Positions 1 through 6,912 of a DNA stretch of 15,185 nucleotides are shown piece after piece. Under the pieces are notes generated by a model, which saw only the letters and a program-made list of their open reading frames with translations, was not told the origin of the DNA and ran no database searches. The position numbers were made by a program, and so were the translations under genes. Every line of letters begins with the position of its first letter. The stretch's first letter is position 1. Source of the DNA: Desulfovibrio sp. (GTDB lineage Bacteria; Desulfobacterota; Desulfovibrionia; Desulfovibrionales; Desulfovibrionaceae); contig DQED01000204.1 in the NCBI GenBank assembly GCA_003525525.1, forward strand, positions 1 to 15,185, read 5' to 3'.

Positions 1-40
1 AAGCCGAGGGTCACAGGTTCGAGTCCTGTTCCGCCTACCA
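1..40 (+). tRNA. 3' fragment of a tRNA (possibly tRNA-Val)
   Basis: Only the 3' part lies in the window. The T arm is visible: stem ACAGG (13-17) pairs with CCTGT (25-29) around the loop TTCGAGT. It is followed by a seven-base acceptor strand (30-36), discriminator A37 and an encoded CCA (38-40). The anticodon is outside the window, so the amino acid cannot be read. The two A residues at the left edge fit positions 37-38, and the GGGTC variable loop plus the tRNA-Asp 9 bp downstream fit a Val-Asp pair; that identity is a guess from context. Confidence 0.85.
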
Positions 41-49
41 GAGATATGC

Positions 50-126
50 GGGGTCGTAGTTAAGCTGGTTATAACGCCGGCCTGTCACGTCGGAGGGCGC
101 GAGTTCAAGTCTCGTCGGCCCCGCCA
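50..126 (+). tRNA. tRNA-Asp (anticodon GTC)
   Basis: A full cloverleaf can be drawn. The acceptor stem 50-56 pairs with 116-122 with one G-U pair. The D stem GTTA (59-62) pairs with TAAC (72-75). The anticodon stem 77-81 pairs with 89-93, with anticodon GTC at 84-86. The T stem 99-103 pairs with 111-115 around TTCAAGT. Discriminator G123 and an encoded CCA (124-126) complete it. It decodes GAC/GAU. It sits 9 bp after the preceding tRNA, so the two are probably co-transcribed, and its 3' end faces an integrase remnant, as expected of a tRNA used as an attachment site. Confidence 0.96.
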
Positions 127-128
127 GA

Positions 129-1036
129 TTAAGAAGAGTGGTTCAGGCCACTTACGAGAGCCTCGGAGGATGCACCCTCCGGGGCTCTTTGCTTATGTAC
201 GTTCGCCGGCACGCTCCCGGAACGTTTGCGCCCCAAGACCCGCAGGAACGGCTTGGCCTGGTCGATGGCGCGCACATACTTTTTCGTGGTGGCCAGCCGG
301 GCATGTCGTCGCACCTTCTGGACCAGCACGACGGGCATGGTCGAGTTGGCCAGGACAGAAGCCGTCAAGTGCCGGATGGCGTGGCAGCCGAATTCCCGGA
401 CTCCCGCCGCCCGGCAAAGCGCCTGGGGGAAGTCCCGGTTTTCCTTGTGCGGCTTGCCCATATGCCGGCCGACATCCCGCACGAACACATGGGACGTCCA
501 GGCCTGCTGCCTGTGCTGCAACAACACCTGTTCGTAGAACTCTTCGTCCATGGGCACCAAGGCGTACTCCATGGCCCCGTCCCGACGCTTGCGCGATCCC
601 GGCCGGATATGGCCGCCGGCGTAGACCACGTCGGCCCAGTCAGGCGGAATATTCCGCCCTTCCTGGCAGCCGTGTTGAGCAACGTCAGGAGCATCACCTT
701 CCGGAAGTCCTTCTCCGACGGCACGTCGCGCGGGGCCCGCTCCTCGGGGACCTTCTTCACCGCCTTCCACGGGTTCCCGGCCGGAAACCCGTCCAGGAAG
801 TCCTGGCCCCAAACCCAGGCCGCGGCCGGGTTCTTGCGTTCCTTGCTCGCCGCATACCCGGACCGGGTTACGCATTGGTGCTGGAGGTAGTTGAGGGCTT
901 CGAGCTTTGTGAGCTGCGCCCACAACACGGTGGGTGCAACCGTTTCGAAGCGGCGCTTGAAGGCGTTACGCCTTTCGTTGACCGTCTTGGGCGGGTGCCT
1001 GACCGCATCCGCCAGATACGCCGTCGCCCAGGCCAA
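129..1036 (-). pseudogene. Decayed tyrosine recombinase (phage/island integrase) beside tRNA-Asp
   Basis: The reading frame is split. The 5' part, from about 1036 down to 639, contains a core-binding-like segment and the motif NTAARKGGIFRLT, which holds the first catalytic Arg region. The 3' part, from 638 down to 129, continues with WADVVYAGG, then GCHAIRH (the catalytic His-x-x-Arg-His) and ATTKKYVRA with the nucleophile Tyr. The two parts rejoin if one base is restored after AC in the Thr codon at 640-639, so a single-base deletion is the simplest explanation. The N-terminal arm domain and any normal start are missing; the homology fades near a TTG at 1036, only 24 bp from the stop of the glycerate kinase gene. 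The spacing between KDF and VMLL (about 690-715) also seems short for the family, suggesting a small in-frame deletion; this rests on my memory of related proteins. Family members cut and join DNA at tRNA genes to insert islands. This copy is almost certainly inactive. Confidence 0.88.
158..194 (+). terminator. Intrinsic terminator of the tRNA operon
   Basis: A 12-bp stem (158-169 with 176-187, one G-T wobble) closes a six-base loop and is followed by TTTGCTT. It lies 31 bp after tRNA-Asp and reads in the tRNA direction. It also overlaps the 3' end of the antisense integrase remnant. The T tract is interrupted, so termination may be incomplete. Confidence 0.75.
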
Positions 1037-1059
1037 CCTTTTTATGCCCGAAGGCAGTG

Positions 1060-2418
1060 TTACGGCGTGAGCAGCACCTTGATGTCGCAGACGTTGGTGT
1101 TGGTGGGGCCGGTCTTGAGCAGCCGGCCCACGGCCTCGAAATAGTGGTAGGCGTCGTTGTCGGCGAGATAGCGCCCGGCATCGAGCCCGAGAGCCTGGCC
1201 CCGCCGCAGGATGGACAGCGACGCGAACGCACCCGTGGCGTCGGTCGGGCCGTCGGAGCCGTCGGTGGAGGCGGCCAGGAACACGGCGTCCTCGGCGTTC
1301 TTGGCGTCGCGACCAAGTCCCGCCAGATAGGCCAGGGCCATCTCCTGGTTGCGCCCGCCCTTGCCATGGCCGCGAAGGGTCACGGTCGTCTCGCCGCCGG
1401 CGATGACGCAGGCCGGGCGCGGCAGAGGCACGCCGTATTCGGCGATGTCGCGCGCCATGCCCAGAAACAGGTTGGCCATCTCCCGCGCCTCGCCCGTCAG
1501 GTGGGAGGTGACGATCACCGTGGCGTAGCCGAGCGCGGCCGCCTTGTCCCGTGCCGCGAGCAGGGCCTGGAAATTGGTGCCCACGAGCACGGTGCGCGTG
1601 TGCGTAAACGCCGGGTCGCCGGGTTTGGGCGTATCGGGCGCGCGGCCGGCGGCCACGTCGTTTAGCACGGCCAGGGCGTCCGGCGCGACGGTGTCCGTCA
1701 CGCCGTAGCGCGCAAGCACGGCCAGGGCGTCGGCCCCGGTCGTCGGATCGGGCACGGTGGGGCCGCTGGCGATGACGTCGAGGTCGTCGCCGACCACGTC
1801 GGACAGGAGCAGCCCCAGGCAGTGGGCCGGGGCGATGGCCGCCGCGAGCCTGCCGCCTTTGACCGCCGAGAGCTTCTTGCGCACGCAGTTGATCTCCTGG
1901 ATCGTCGCGCCGCAGGAGAGCAGCACCCGCGTGGTCTGCTGCTTGTCGGCCAGGGTCAGGCGATGGCCGGGCAGTTCCAGGGGCGCGGCTAGGATGGCCG
2001 AGCCGCCGCCGGAAACGAGCACGATGACGAGGTCGCCCTGGCCGGCTTTTCCGGCCAGGGCGAGCACCTCCCGGGCCGCGGCCACGCCGCGCGCGTCGGG
2101 CACGGGATGGGCCGCCTCCATGAGGCGGATGCGCGAAAGCGTCTCCAGGTAGCCTTCCTTGACCGCCGCCACGCCGTCCGCGATCCGGTCGCCCAAAATC
2201 CGCTCGAGACCGAGCGCCATGCGCGCCGCGGCCTTGCCCGCGCCGAGCACATAGATGTGCCGGTAGCGCGCCAGGTCGTAGGCATGGCATTCGGTTTCGG
2301 TGGTCACCCGCAGGATGTCCCCGTCCAGGGTCAGCACCCGGCCCATCATGGCCAGGGGATCGACCCGGGCGAGTCCCGCCCGGAAAATGGCTTCGGCATC
2401 GGCGACGGCGTCGCGCAT
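1060..2418 (-). CDS. Glycerate 2-kinase, MOFRL family
   Basis: 452 aa, normal length for the GckA/TtuD family, which phosphorylates D-glycerate to 2-phosphoglycerate with ATP in the cytoplasm and feeds it to glycolysis. Visible landmarks: VLGAGKAAARMA (residues 58-68), the glycine-rich VSGGGSAILAAP (135-146), SDVVGDDLDVIASGPT (206-221), and the C-terminal MOFRL domain with AGGETTVTLRGHGKGGRNQE (340-359), STDGSDGPTDATGAF (384-398) and TNTNVCDIKVLL near the end. The frame is open further upstream to 2565, but the ATG at 2418 has a GGGAGG ribosome site 6-7 bases away and the family starts here. It is divergent from nudC across 145 bp, where I see no convincing promoter. Its 3' end abuts the integrase remnant. 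Confidence 0.93.
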   Translation of the reverse strand: MRDAVADAEAIFRAGLARVDPLAMMGRVLTLDGDILRVTTETECHAYDLARYRHIYVLGAGKAAARMALGLERILGDRIADGVAAVKEGYLETLSRIRLMEAAHPVPDARGVAAAREVLALAGKAGQGDLVIVLVSGGGSAILAAPLELPGHRLTLADKQQTTRVLLSCGATIQEINCVRKKLSAVKGGRLAAAIAPAHCLGLLLSDVVGDDLDVIASGPTVPDPTTGADALAVLARYGVTDTVAPDALAVLNDVAAGRAPDTPKPGDPAFTHTRTVLVGTNFQALLAARDKAAALGYATVIVTSHLTGEAREMANLFLGMARDIAEYGVPLPRPACVIAGGETTVTLRGHGKGGRNQEMALAYLAGLGRDAKNAEDAVFLAASTDGSDGPTDATGAFASLSILRRGQALGLDAGRYLADNDAYHYFEAVGRLLKTGPTNTNVCDIKVLLTP

Positions 2419-2563
2419 GGCGTCCTCCCTGTGCTCCCGTTTCCGGCTGTGCCAGGGCGCAGGCGCGGCGTCAAGGCCGCGCGCGCTGGCCAAAACCCGC
2501 CGGCCGGCGTATCCTCCGGGACGCGGGCCGGGAAGGCGGCCCGCGCAAACGCACGAGGACGCC

Positions 2564-3457
2564 ATGCCCTACCCCGAAGCCGTCAACCTCGCCTTCAATC
2601 GCGCCTTGATCGCCGCCGACTACGCCTTCGGCACCCCGGATGCGGACGTGCCCGGCGCGCCCGGCTACTGGCTGGCCCTTCGTGGGGACGCTTTGCTCGT
2701 GCGCGCGGCAGTGGCGGGCCAAACGCCCGAACTGCCCTTCGGCCCCGAAGCCCCGGCCGGCCCCTTTGCCGTGCCGCCGGTCTACGTCGGCACGTGGCGG
2801 GGATTGCCGCTTCGCGCCCTGCGCCTGGAGCCCGAGGCGGACATCCCCCACGCCCTGCGCGCCGTGCCCTCGGGCTACCGTTCCGAAAGCCTCGGCGAAG
2901 CCCTGCTCACGCTGGCCGGGCTTGCCCGGCAGGTGCTGCACTGGCGCGACCGCAGCCGCGTCTGCCCGGCCTGCGGCGGCGCGCCGCGCGAGATTCCCGG
3001 CAGCTTCGGCGCGCGCTGCCCGGACTGCGCCCGGGAATACTACCCCCGCATCCACCCCGCGGTGATCGTGCTCATCAGCCGCGGCGAGGAATACCTGTTC
3101 GTGCGCAAGCCCGGCTGGCCACAGGGCCAGTACGGGATGGTCGCCGGCTTCGTGGAATTCGCCGAGTCCTTCGAGGAATGCGTCGTACGCGAAGTCCTGG
3201 AGGAAACGGGCCTGACCGTTGCCGACATCCGCTACGCGGGCAGCCAGAACTGGCCCTTCCCGAGCCAGATCATGGCCGGCTTCACGGCTCGCTACGCCGG
3301 TGGCGAACTGACCGTGGACACGACGGAACTGGAGAGCGCGGCCTGGTTTTCGGTGAAAAATCCCCCGGCCGCTCTGCCTCCGGTATCGAGCATCGCCCGC
3401 CACCTCATCGACCGCTACGCCCCGGCCCTTGCCGCGGCCGTCCTGGCCAGAGAATAA
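2564..3457 (+). CDS. nudC: NADH pyrophosphatase, NudC-type Nudix hydrolase
   Basis: 297 aa. NudC enzymes hydrolyse NAD(H) to NMN(H) and AMP and can remove NAD caps from RNA. The layout matches: an N-terminal domain (1-125), a four-Cys zinc ribbon (C134, C137, C152, C155), the sequence YYPRIHPAVIVLI at the Nudix-domain entry, and a complete Nudix box from G195 to L217 (G, five residues, E, seven residues, then REVLEETGL). The family signature just after it appears as SQNWPFPSQIM (227-237), close to the SQPWPFPxS that marks NudC among Nudix proteins. The ATG at 2564 has GAGG six bases upstream, and the longer open frame before it lies in the divergent intergenic region. The gene stands alone, with a separate promoter for the next gene 25 bp after its stop. 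Confidence 0.93.
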   Translation: MPYPEAVNLAFNRALIAADYAFGTPDADVPGAPGYWLALRGDALLVRAAVAGQTPELPFGPEAPAGPFAVPPVYVGTWRGLPLRALRLEPEADIPHALRAVPSGYRSESLGEALLTLAGLARQVLHWRDRSRVCPACGGAPREIPGSFGARCPDCAREYYPRIHPAVIVLISRGEEYLFVRKPGWPQGQYGMVAGFVEFAESFEECVVREVLEETGLTVADIRYAGSQNWPFPSQIMAGFTARYAGGELTVDTTELESAAWFSVKNPPAALPPVSSIARHLIDRYAPALAAAVLARE

Positions 3458-3481
3458 CCGCATACGGCGACGGGAATTCCG

Positions 3482-3510
3482 TTGACAGGCCCGCGTGGGC
3501 CGTATATAGG
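3482..3510 (+). promoter_or_regulatory. Sigma70-like promoter of the Rrf2 gene
   Basis: A perfect -35 TTGACA (3482-3487) is followed after 17 bases by TATAGG (3505-3510). A shifted -10 reading TATATA (3503-3508) would have a 15-base spacer. The start codon is 38 bases further on. This is one of the best promoter matches in the window. Confidence 0.7.
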
Positions 3511-3530
3511 ATCAATCAAGTCCGATTAAT
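3511..3530 (+). promoter_or_regulatory. Inverted repeat at the Rrf2 transcription start: putative autoregulatory operator
   Basis: ATCAATC (3511-3517) and GATTAAT (3524-3530) form an inverted repeat with six of seven positions symmetric around a six-base centre. It begins directly after the -10 hexamer, so a bound dimer would block initiation. Rrf2 proteins such as IscR and NsrR commonly repress their own genes from such sites. The assignment to this regulator is inference from position and symmetry. Confidence 0.55.
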
Positions 3531-3547
3531 CCACATTGAGGTCCGTC

Positions 3548-3985
3548 ATGCGTCTGACCCGCGCCGGCGAATACGCCATACGCTGCCTGCTCTACCTGTC
3601 CATGCACCGCGACCGCGGCATCATCGGCCGCAAGGAAATCGCCGAGGCCATGGACATTCCCGCCCAGTTTCTGGGCAAGGTGGCGCAGCAGTTGGCCAGG
3701 GCCGGCATCATCGCCATCCGCCAGGGCGCGCAAGGCGGCTACGAGCTCGTCACGCGGCCCGAGGAGCTCACCCTGCTCTCCGTGGTCGAGGCCATCGACG
3801 GGGAAATCTTTTTAAACGATTGCATCCATCGCCCGGAAAGCTGCGACCGGCAGTGCATCTGCTCGGTGCACCTGGTGTGGGAGAAGGCGCGCACGCAGCT
3901 GCGGGAGACGCTGGCCGGCACGACGCTGGCCCGCTTGGCCGAGGAAGAGGCGCAAGGGTGCGCGAAGCGGTCTCCCGGACCGTGA
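3548..3985 (+). CDS. Rrf2-family transcriptional regulator with probable Fe-S cluster site
   Basis: 145 aa, the usual size for Rrf2 regulators (IscR, NsrR, RsrR). The N-terminal winged helix begins with MRLTRAGEYAIRCLLYL, and the wing shows RQGAQGGYEL (59-67). The C-terminal half carries C92, C99, C103 and C105 in an IHRPESCDRQCIC context, the region where Rrf2 sensors bind a [2Fe-2S] or [4Fe-4S] cluster through three Cys. The protein probably senses oxygen, nitric oxide or Fe-S status; the ligand cannot be told from sequence. The ATG at 3548 has TGAGGT seven bases upstream and fits the family start; an in-frame TTG at 3536 would add four residues. It lies 193 bp before cydA in the same direction and is the obvious candidate regulator of cydAB. 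Confidence 0.9.
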   Translation: MRLTRAGEYAIRCLLYLSMHRDRGIIGRKEIAEAMDIPAQFLGKVAQQLARAGIIAIRQGAQGGYELVTRPEELTLLSVVEAIDGEIFLNDCIHRPESCDRQCICSVHLVWEKARTQLRETLAGTTLARLAEEEAQGCAKRSPGP

Positions 3986-4178
3986 AAATACAGGGCCGCG
4001 CAAGCGGAAAACATCGTGGGGTTGGTGCATTTTCCCCGGCAGGGTGCTAGGAAAGGCCCAAAAGGGCGGGCGGCAGGCGGCATGAAAGGCCGCGCCATGC
4101 CGCTACGGCAACGCCAGGGACGATGCGCCAAGGGAAGTCAAGGACCTTTGGACCAGACGGAGGAAAAGGAGACGGATC
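3986..4178 (+). other. Leader region between the Rrf2 gene and cydA
   Basis: These 193 bp carry no credible gene and no clear intrinsic terminator, so read-through from the Rrf2 promoter into cydAB is possible. I see a very weak promoter-like pair, TTGGTG (4022-4027) and TGCTAG (4045-4050), with 17-base spacing. No copy of the ATCAATC/GATTAAT repeat found before the Rrf2 gene is present. A strong ribosome site (AGGAAAAGGAGA) precedes cydA. Confidence 0.4.
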
Positions 4179-5480
4179 ATGGACGTATTAATGCTTTCCC
4201 GGTTGCAGTTCGCCTTCGCCACATTCATTCACTTCATCTTCGTGCCGCTCACCTTGGGCCTGTCGCTCATCACGGCGGTCATGGAGACGAAGTACGTGCG
4301 CACGGGCGACGAGACGTACAAACGCATGGCCAAGTTCTGGGGGAAACTCTTTCTGATCAACTTCGCCCTGGGCGTGGTCACAGGCATCACCCTGGAATTC
4401 CAGTTCGGCACCAACTGGTCGCGCTACTCGGAATTCGTGGGCGACATCTTCGGCTCGCTGCTCGCCATCGAAGCCACGGCGGCCTTTTTCCTCGAATCCA
4501 CGTTCGTCGCCGTGTGGGTGTTCGGCTGGGAAAAGCTCTCGCCCAAGTTCCACGCGGTCTGTATCTGGATCGTGGCCTTCGCCGCCAACCTTTCCGCCCT
4601 GTGGATCCTCTTGGCCAACGGCTTCATGCAGCACCCGGTGGGCTATGTGATCCAAAACGGCCGGGCGGAACTGGGCAGCTTCCTTGACGTCGTCACCAAC
4701 CCCTACGGCTGGAACGAATTCTTCCACACCGTGACCGGCGCCTGGGCGCTCGGCGGCTTCTTCGTGGTGGGCGTTTCCGCCTACCACCTGCTGCGCAAGC
4801 AAAACGTCGATTTCTTCACCAAGTCCTTCCGCGTGGGCGCGGCGTTCGCGCTGATCTTCTCCCTGGTCGTGGCCCTGGTCGGCCACCGGCAGGGCAACAT
4901 CGTGGCCGAAGTCCAGCCGGCCAAGCTCGCGGCCATGGAATCCCACTGGGAAACCCAGAAGAACGCTCCCATGTATCTCCTGGCCGTGCCCGATCCCGCC
5001 AACGAGGGCAACAGCATCCAGATCGGGCGCATTCCGAGCATCCTGAGCCTCATGGCCTTCAACGACCCCTCGGCCGAGGTCAAGGGCCTCAAGGACTTCC
5101 CCAAGGAAGACCGTCCGCCCGTGACGCTGACCTTCTCCGCCTTCCGCCTGATGGTCGGGCTTGGCACGCTCATGCTCGTCATGGCCGTGCTGGCCTTCAT
5201 CTCCCGCCACCATCCCGCTGAGAGCTCGCCCAAGCTGCTCAAGGCCTTCGTCTGGATGATCCCCGTGCCCTACATCGCCCTCCAGGCCGGCTGGGCCGTG
5301 GCCGAGGTCGGCCGCCAGCCCTGGATCGTCTACGGCCTCATGCGCACCAAGGACGCCGTTTCGCCGATCGCCGTCGAACAGGTCGCCATCAGCCTCGTGG
5401 CCTTCTTCGTGGTCTACATCCTGCTCGCGGCCCTGGACATCTTCCTGCTGGCCAAGTACGCCCGCAAGGAACCGGCATAG
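4179..5480 (+). CDS. cydA: Cytochrome bd quinol oxidase subunit I
   Basis: 433 aa, a short-Q-loop CydA. With CydB it forms the membrane oxidase that takes electrons from quinol and reduces O2 to water with very high affinity. Key residues are in place: H18 in FATFIHFIFVP (heme ligand, E. coli H19), E98 and E106 in SLLAIEATAAFFLES (heme d and proton path), H183 in NEFFHTVTGAW (heme b558 ligand), the Q-loop GHRQGNIVAEVQPAK with K249 and E254, M325 in FRLMVG (heme b558 ligand), and the signature GRQPW (378-382). Multiple hydrophobic segments span the protein. The ATG at 4179 follows AGGAGA by about six bases. In a sulfate reducer this enzyme mainly detoxifies oxygen. It is co-directional with the upstream Rrf2 gene and forms an operon with cydB, 84 bp downstream. 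Confidence 0.97.
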   Translation: MDVLMLSRLQFAFATFIHFIFVPLTLGLSLITAVMETKYVRTGDETYKRMAKFWGKLFLINFALGVVTGITLEFQFGTNWSRYSEFVGDIFGSLLAIEATAAFFLESTFVAVWVFGWEKLSPKFHAVCIWIVAFAANLSALWILLANGFMQHPVGYVIQNGRAELGSFLDVVTNPYGWNEFFHTVTGAWALGGFFVVGVSAYHLLRKQNVDFFTKSFRVGAAFALIFSLVVALVGHRQGNIVAEVQPAKLAAMESHWETQKNAPMYLLAVPDPANEGNSIQIGRIPSILSLMAFNDPSAEVKGLKDFPKEDRPPVTLTFSAFRLMVGLGTLMLVMAVLAFISRHHPAESSPKLLKAFVWMIPVPYIALQAGWAVAEVGRQPWIVYGLMRTKDAVSPIAVEQVAISLVAFFVVYILLAALDIFLLAKYARKEPA

Positions 5481-5564
5481 GGCCTTTTGGCGAAACGGGA
5501 TTCCTTTCGACGCAACAAGCCCGAACCCCGGCCCGGCCGGCGGCAAGCTTTAAGGAGAATGGCC

Positions 5565-6593
5565 ATGGATCTCGGAACCACTTGGTTTATCCTGTGGGGA
5601 GTGCTCTGGGCGGTCTATTTCGTCCTGGACGGATTCGACTTCGGCATCGGCATCATCCGCCCCTTCTTCTCCAAAAACGACACTGAAACCCGCATCATGT
5701 ACAACGCCATGGGCCCCTTCTGGGACGGCAACGAGGTGTGGCTCATCACGGCCGGCGGCGTGACCTTCGCCGCGTTCCCCAAGACGTACGCCATCATGTT
5801 CTCGAGCCTCTACACCCCGCTGATGCTGCTGCTTTTCGCCCTGATCCTGCGCGGCGTCACGCTGGAGTTCCGCTCCAAGGTGGACAGCGCCGGCTGGCGC
5901 AAGCTGTGGGACGCCTGCAACTTCCTGGGCAGCTTCCTGCCCGCGCTGCTGCTTGGCGTAGCCTTCGCCAACATCTTCAAGGGCGTGCCCATCGACCAAA
6001 ACGGCATCCTCCAGGGCAACCTGCTCACCCTGCTCAACCCCTACGGCCTGGCCGGAGGCCTGCTCTTCGTCTTCCTCTTCGCCCACCACGGCGCGCTGTG
6101 GCTGGCGTTCAAGTCCGAAGGCGAGATCCGCGACCGGGCCATGCGCCTGGCCGGCAAGCTCTGGCCGGTCGTGGCCGTGCTGGTGGTGCTGTTCCTCGTC
6201 ATGTCCTGGGGCATGACGCAGCTTTTCACCAACTACCTCGTGCATCCGGTCCTTTTCGCCATCCTGCTCGTGCCCGTGGCCGGGCTGCTGCTGACCTACA
6301 GCTACCGCCGCCAGGCGCGGCCGCTGGCCGCCTGGGTCGGCTCGGCCCTGCTCATCGGCGGGGCCGCGCTCTTCGGCGTGGTCGGCATCTTCCCGGCGCT
6401 TCTGCCCTCGAGCCTCAACCCGGCCTATTCGCTGACCATCGCGAACTCCTCCTCCACGTCGCTGACCCTTTCCATCATGCTCGGCGTGGCCCTGGTCTTC
6501 GTGCCCATCGTCATCATCTACCAGGTATGGGCCATCCACACCTTCCGCCATCCGGTGACCAAGGACGATCTGGAGTACGAAGAAGCGTATTAG
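5565..6593 (+). CDS. cydB: Cytochrome bd quinol oxidase subunit II
   Basis: 342 aa, a normal-length CydB, the partner subunit of CydA in the membrane. It begins with a hydrophobic helix and the conserved DGFDFGIG motif, followed by GPFWDGNEVWLITAGG and FPKTYA, both typical of the family, and has about eight to nine further hydrophobic segments. Of two close ATG codons (5559 and 5565), the second is preferred because AAGGAG (5552-5557) lies seven bases before it but only one base before the first; the upstream part of the open frame is charged and not CydB-like. No cydX-like small gene is evident after it, and a strong terminator follows 23 bp beyond the stop. Confidence 0.97.
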   Translation: MDLGTTWFILWGVLWAVYFVLDGFDFGIGIIRPFFSKNDTETRIMYNAMGPFWDGNEVWLITAGGVTFAAFPKTYAIMFSSLYTPLMLLLFALILRGVTLEFRSKVDSAGWRKLWDACNFLGSFLPALLLGVAFANIFKGVPIDQNGILQGNLLTLLNPYGLAGGLLFVFLFAHHGALWLAFKSEGEIRDRAMRLAGKLWPVVAVLVVLFLVMSWGMTQLFTNYLVHPVLFAILLVPVAGLLLTYSYRRQARPLAAWVGSALLIGGAALFGVVGIFPALLPSSLNPAYSLTIANSSSTSLTLSIMLGVALVFVPIVIIYQVWAIHTFRHPVTKDDLEYEEAY

Positions 6594-6616
6594 GCCTTCC
6601 GCCGCGTTGTTTGCCA

Positions 6617-6656
6617 AGCGCCTCCGACGGTCCGCCGTCGGAGGCGCTTTTTGTTT
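6617..6656 (+). terminator. Strong intrinsic terminator after cydB
   Basis: A perfect 14-bp stem (6617-6630 with 6635-6648) closes the tetraloop TCCG and runs into TTTTTGTTT. It closes the Rrf2-cydAB unit and separates it from the next operon. Confidence 0.93.
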
Positions 6657-6676
6657 CCATCCGACCCATTCGACAT

Positions 6677-6691
6677 TGACAACCATTTTCA
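6677..6691 (+). promoter_or_regulatory. Fur-like box upstream of the HD-GYP/GGDEF/feoB operon
   Basis: TGACAACCATTTTCA is an imperfect inverted repeat (TGAxAA and TTxTCA around a CCA centre). With its flanks it resembles the ATTGAAAATCATTTTCAAT type of Fur site at about 16 of 19 positions. It overlaps a TTGACA -35 (6676-6681) with a poor -10 candidate, TATCCC (6700-6705, 18-base spacer). A Fur-Fe(II) dimer here would repress the operon ending in feoB when iron is plentiful. The site is about 220 bp before the first start codon. The consensus is from memory and the function is inferred. Confidence 0.5.
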
Positions 6692-6705
6692 TTTAGGCGT
6701 ATCCC

Positions 6706-6912
6706 TGCGCCATCGCATACGGAACATGCGACGTCGCGAGCCTCCGGCAAGCACGCTCTGCAAGCGGCCGCCCGGAGCGAAGCAGAAACGGATCGACGAT
6801 TCGATGCATTTTGGAGCACCCGCGCATGCAGCACCGCGCCGCCATTCGCCTTTCACCGCCCCACTCCCCAACGCCGCACACCCCGGACACCCGGACCATC
6901 GAGGCGGCCGCC
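6706..6912 (+). other. Long leader before the HD-GYP gene
   Basis: About 200 bp of GC-rich sequence with no convincing gene. It includes a small inverted repeat ATCGA-CGAT-TCGAT (6792-6805) and a possible CTCCGG/CCGGAG pairing near 6740-6775. The HD-GYP frame stays open back to 6811 (TTG) and has an ATG at 6826, but the extra residues are proline- and histidine-rich and unlike a domain. I see no recognisable riboswitch. Confidence 0.35.

Noticed and set aside
365..2290. Very long minus-strand open frame across the glycerate kinase gene and the integrase remnant.
   Set aside because: Over the kinase it is an Arg/Gly/Ala-rich shadow of a clearly conserved protein in another frame; only its end, below about 1036, is real integrase sequence.
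2107..4050. Long plus-strand open frame overlapping glycerate kinase, nudC and the Rrf2 gene.
   Set aside because: Composition is Arg/Ala/Gly/His-rich with no motif; nudC and Rrf2 in other frames explain the region.
4142..4155. Short direct repeat GGACC-TTT-GGACC before cydA.
   Set aside because: Five-base repeats are expected by chance in this GC-rich sequence and it is not symmetric.
4016..4178. Small frame before cydA including a MKGRAMPLRQR-like start.
   Set aside because: It runs on into cydA in a shadow frame, is Arg-rich and lacks a ribosome site.
4188..6692. Two long minus-strand frames opposite cydA and cydB, rich in Glu, His, Gly and Asp.
   Set aside because: They mirror membrane-protein codons on the other strand and show no domain; cydA and cydB are unambiguous.
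6706..6800. Possible c-di-GMP (GEMM) riboswitch in the leader of the HD-GYP gene, because GCGAGCCTCCGGC recalls part of the GEMM core.
   Set aside because: The other invariant GEMM parts, such as the AGGGCAAACC loop and the matching receptor, are absent, and I could not draw the paired fold.
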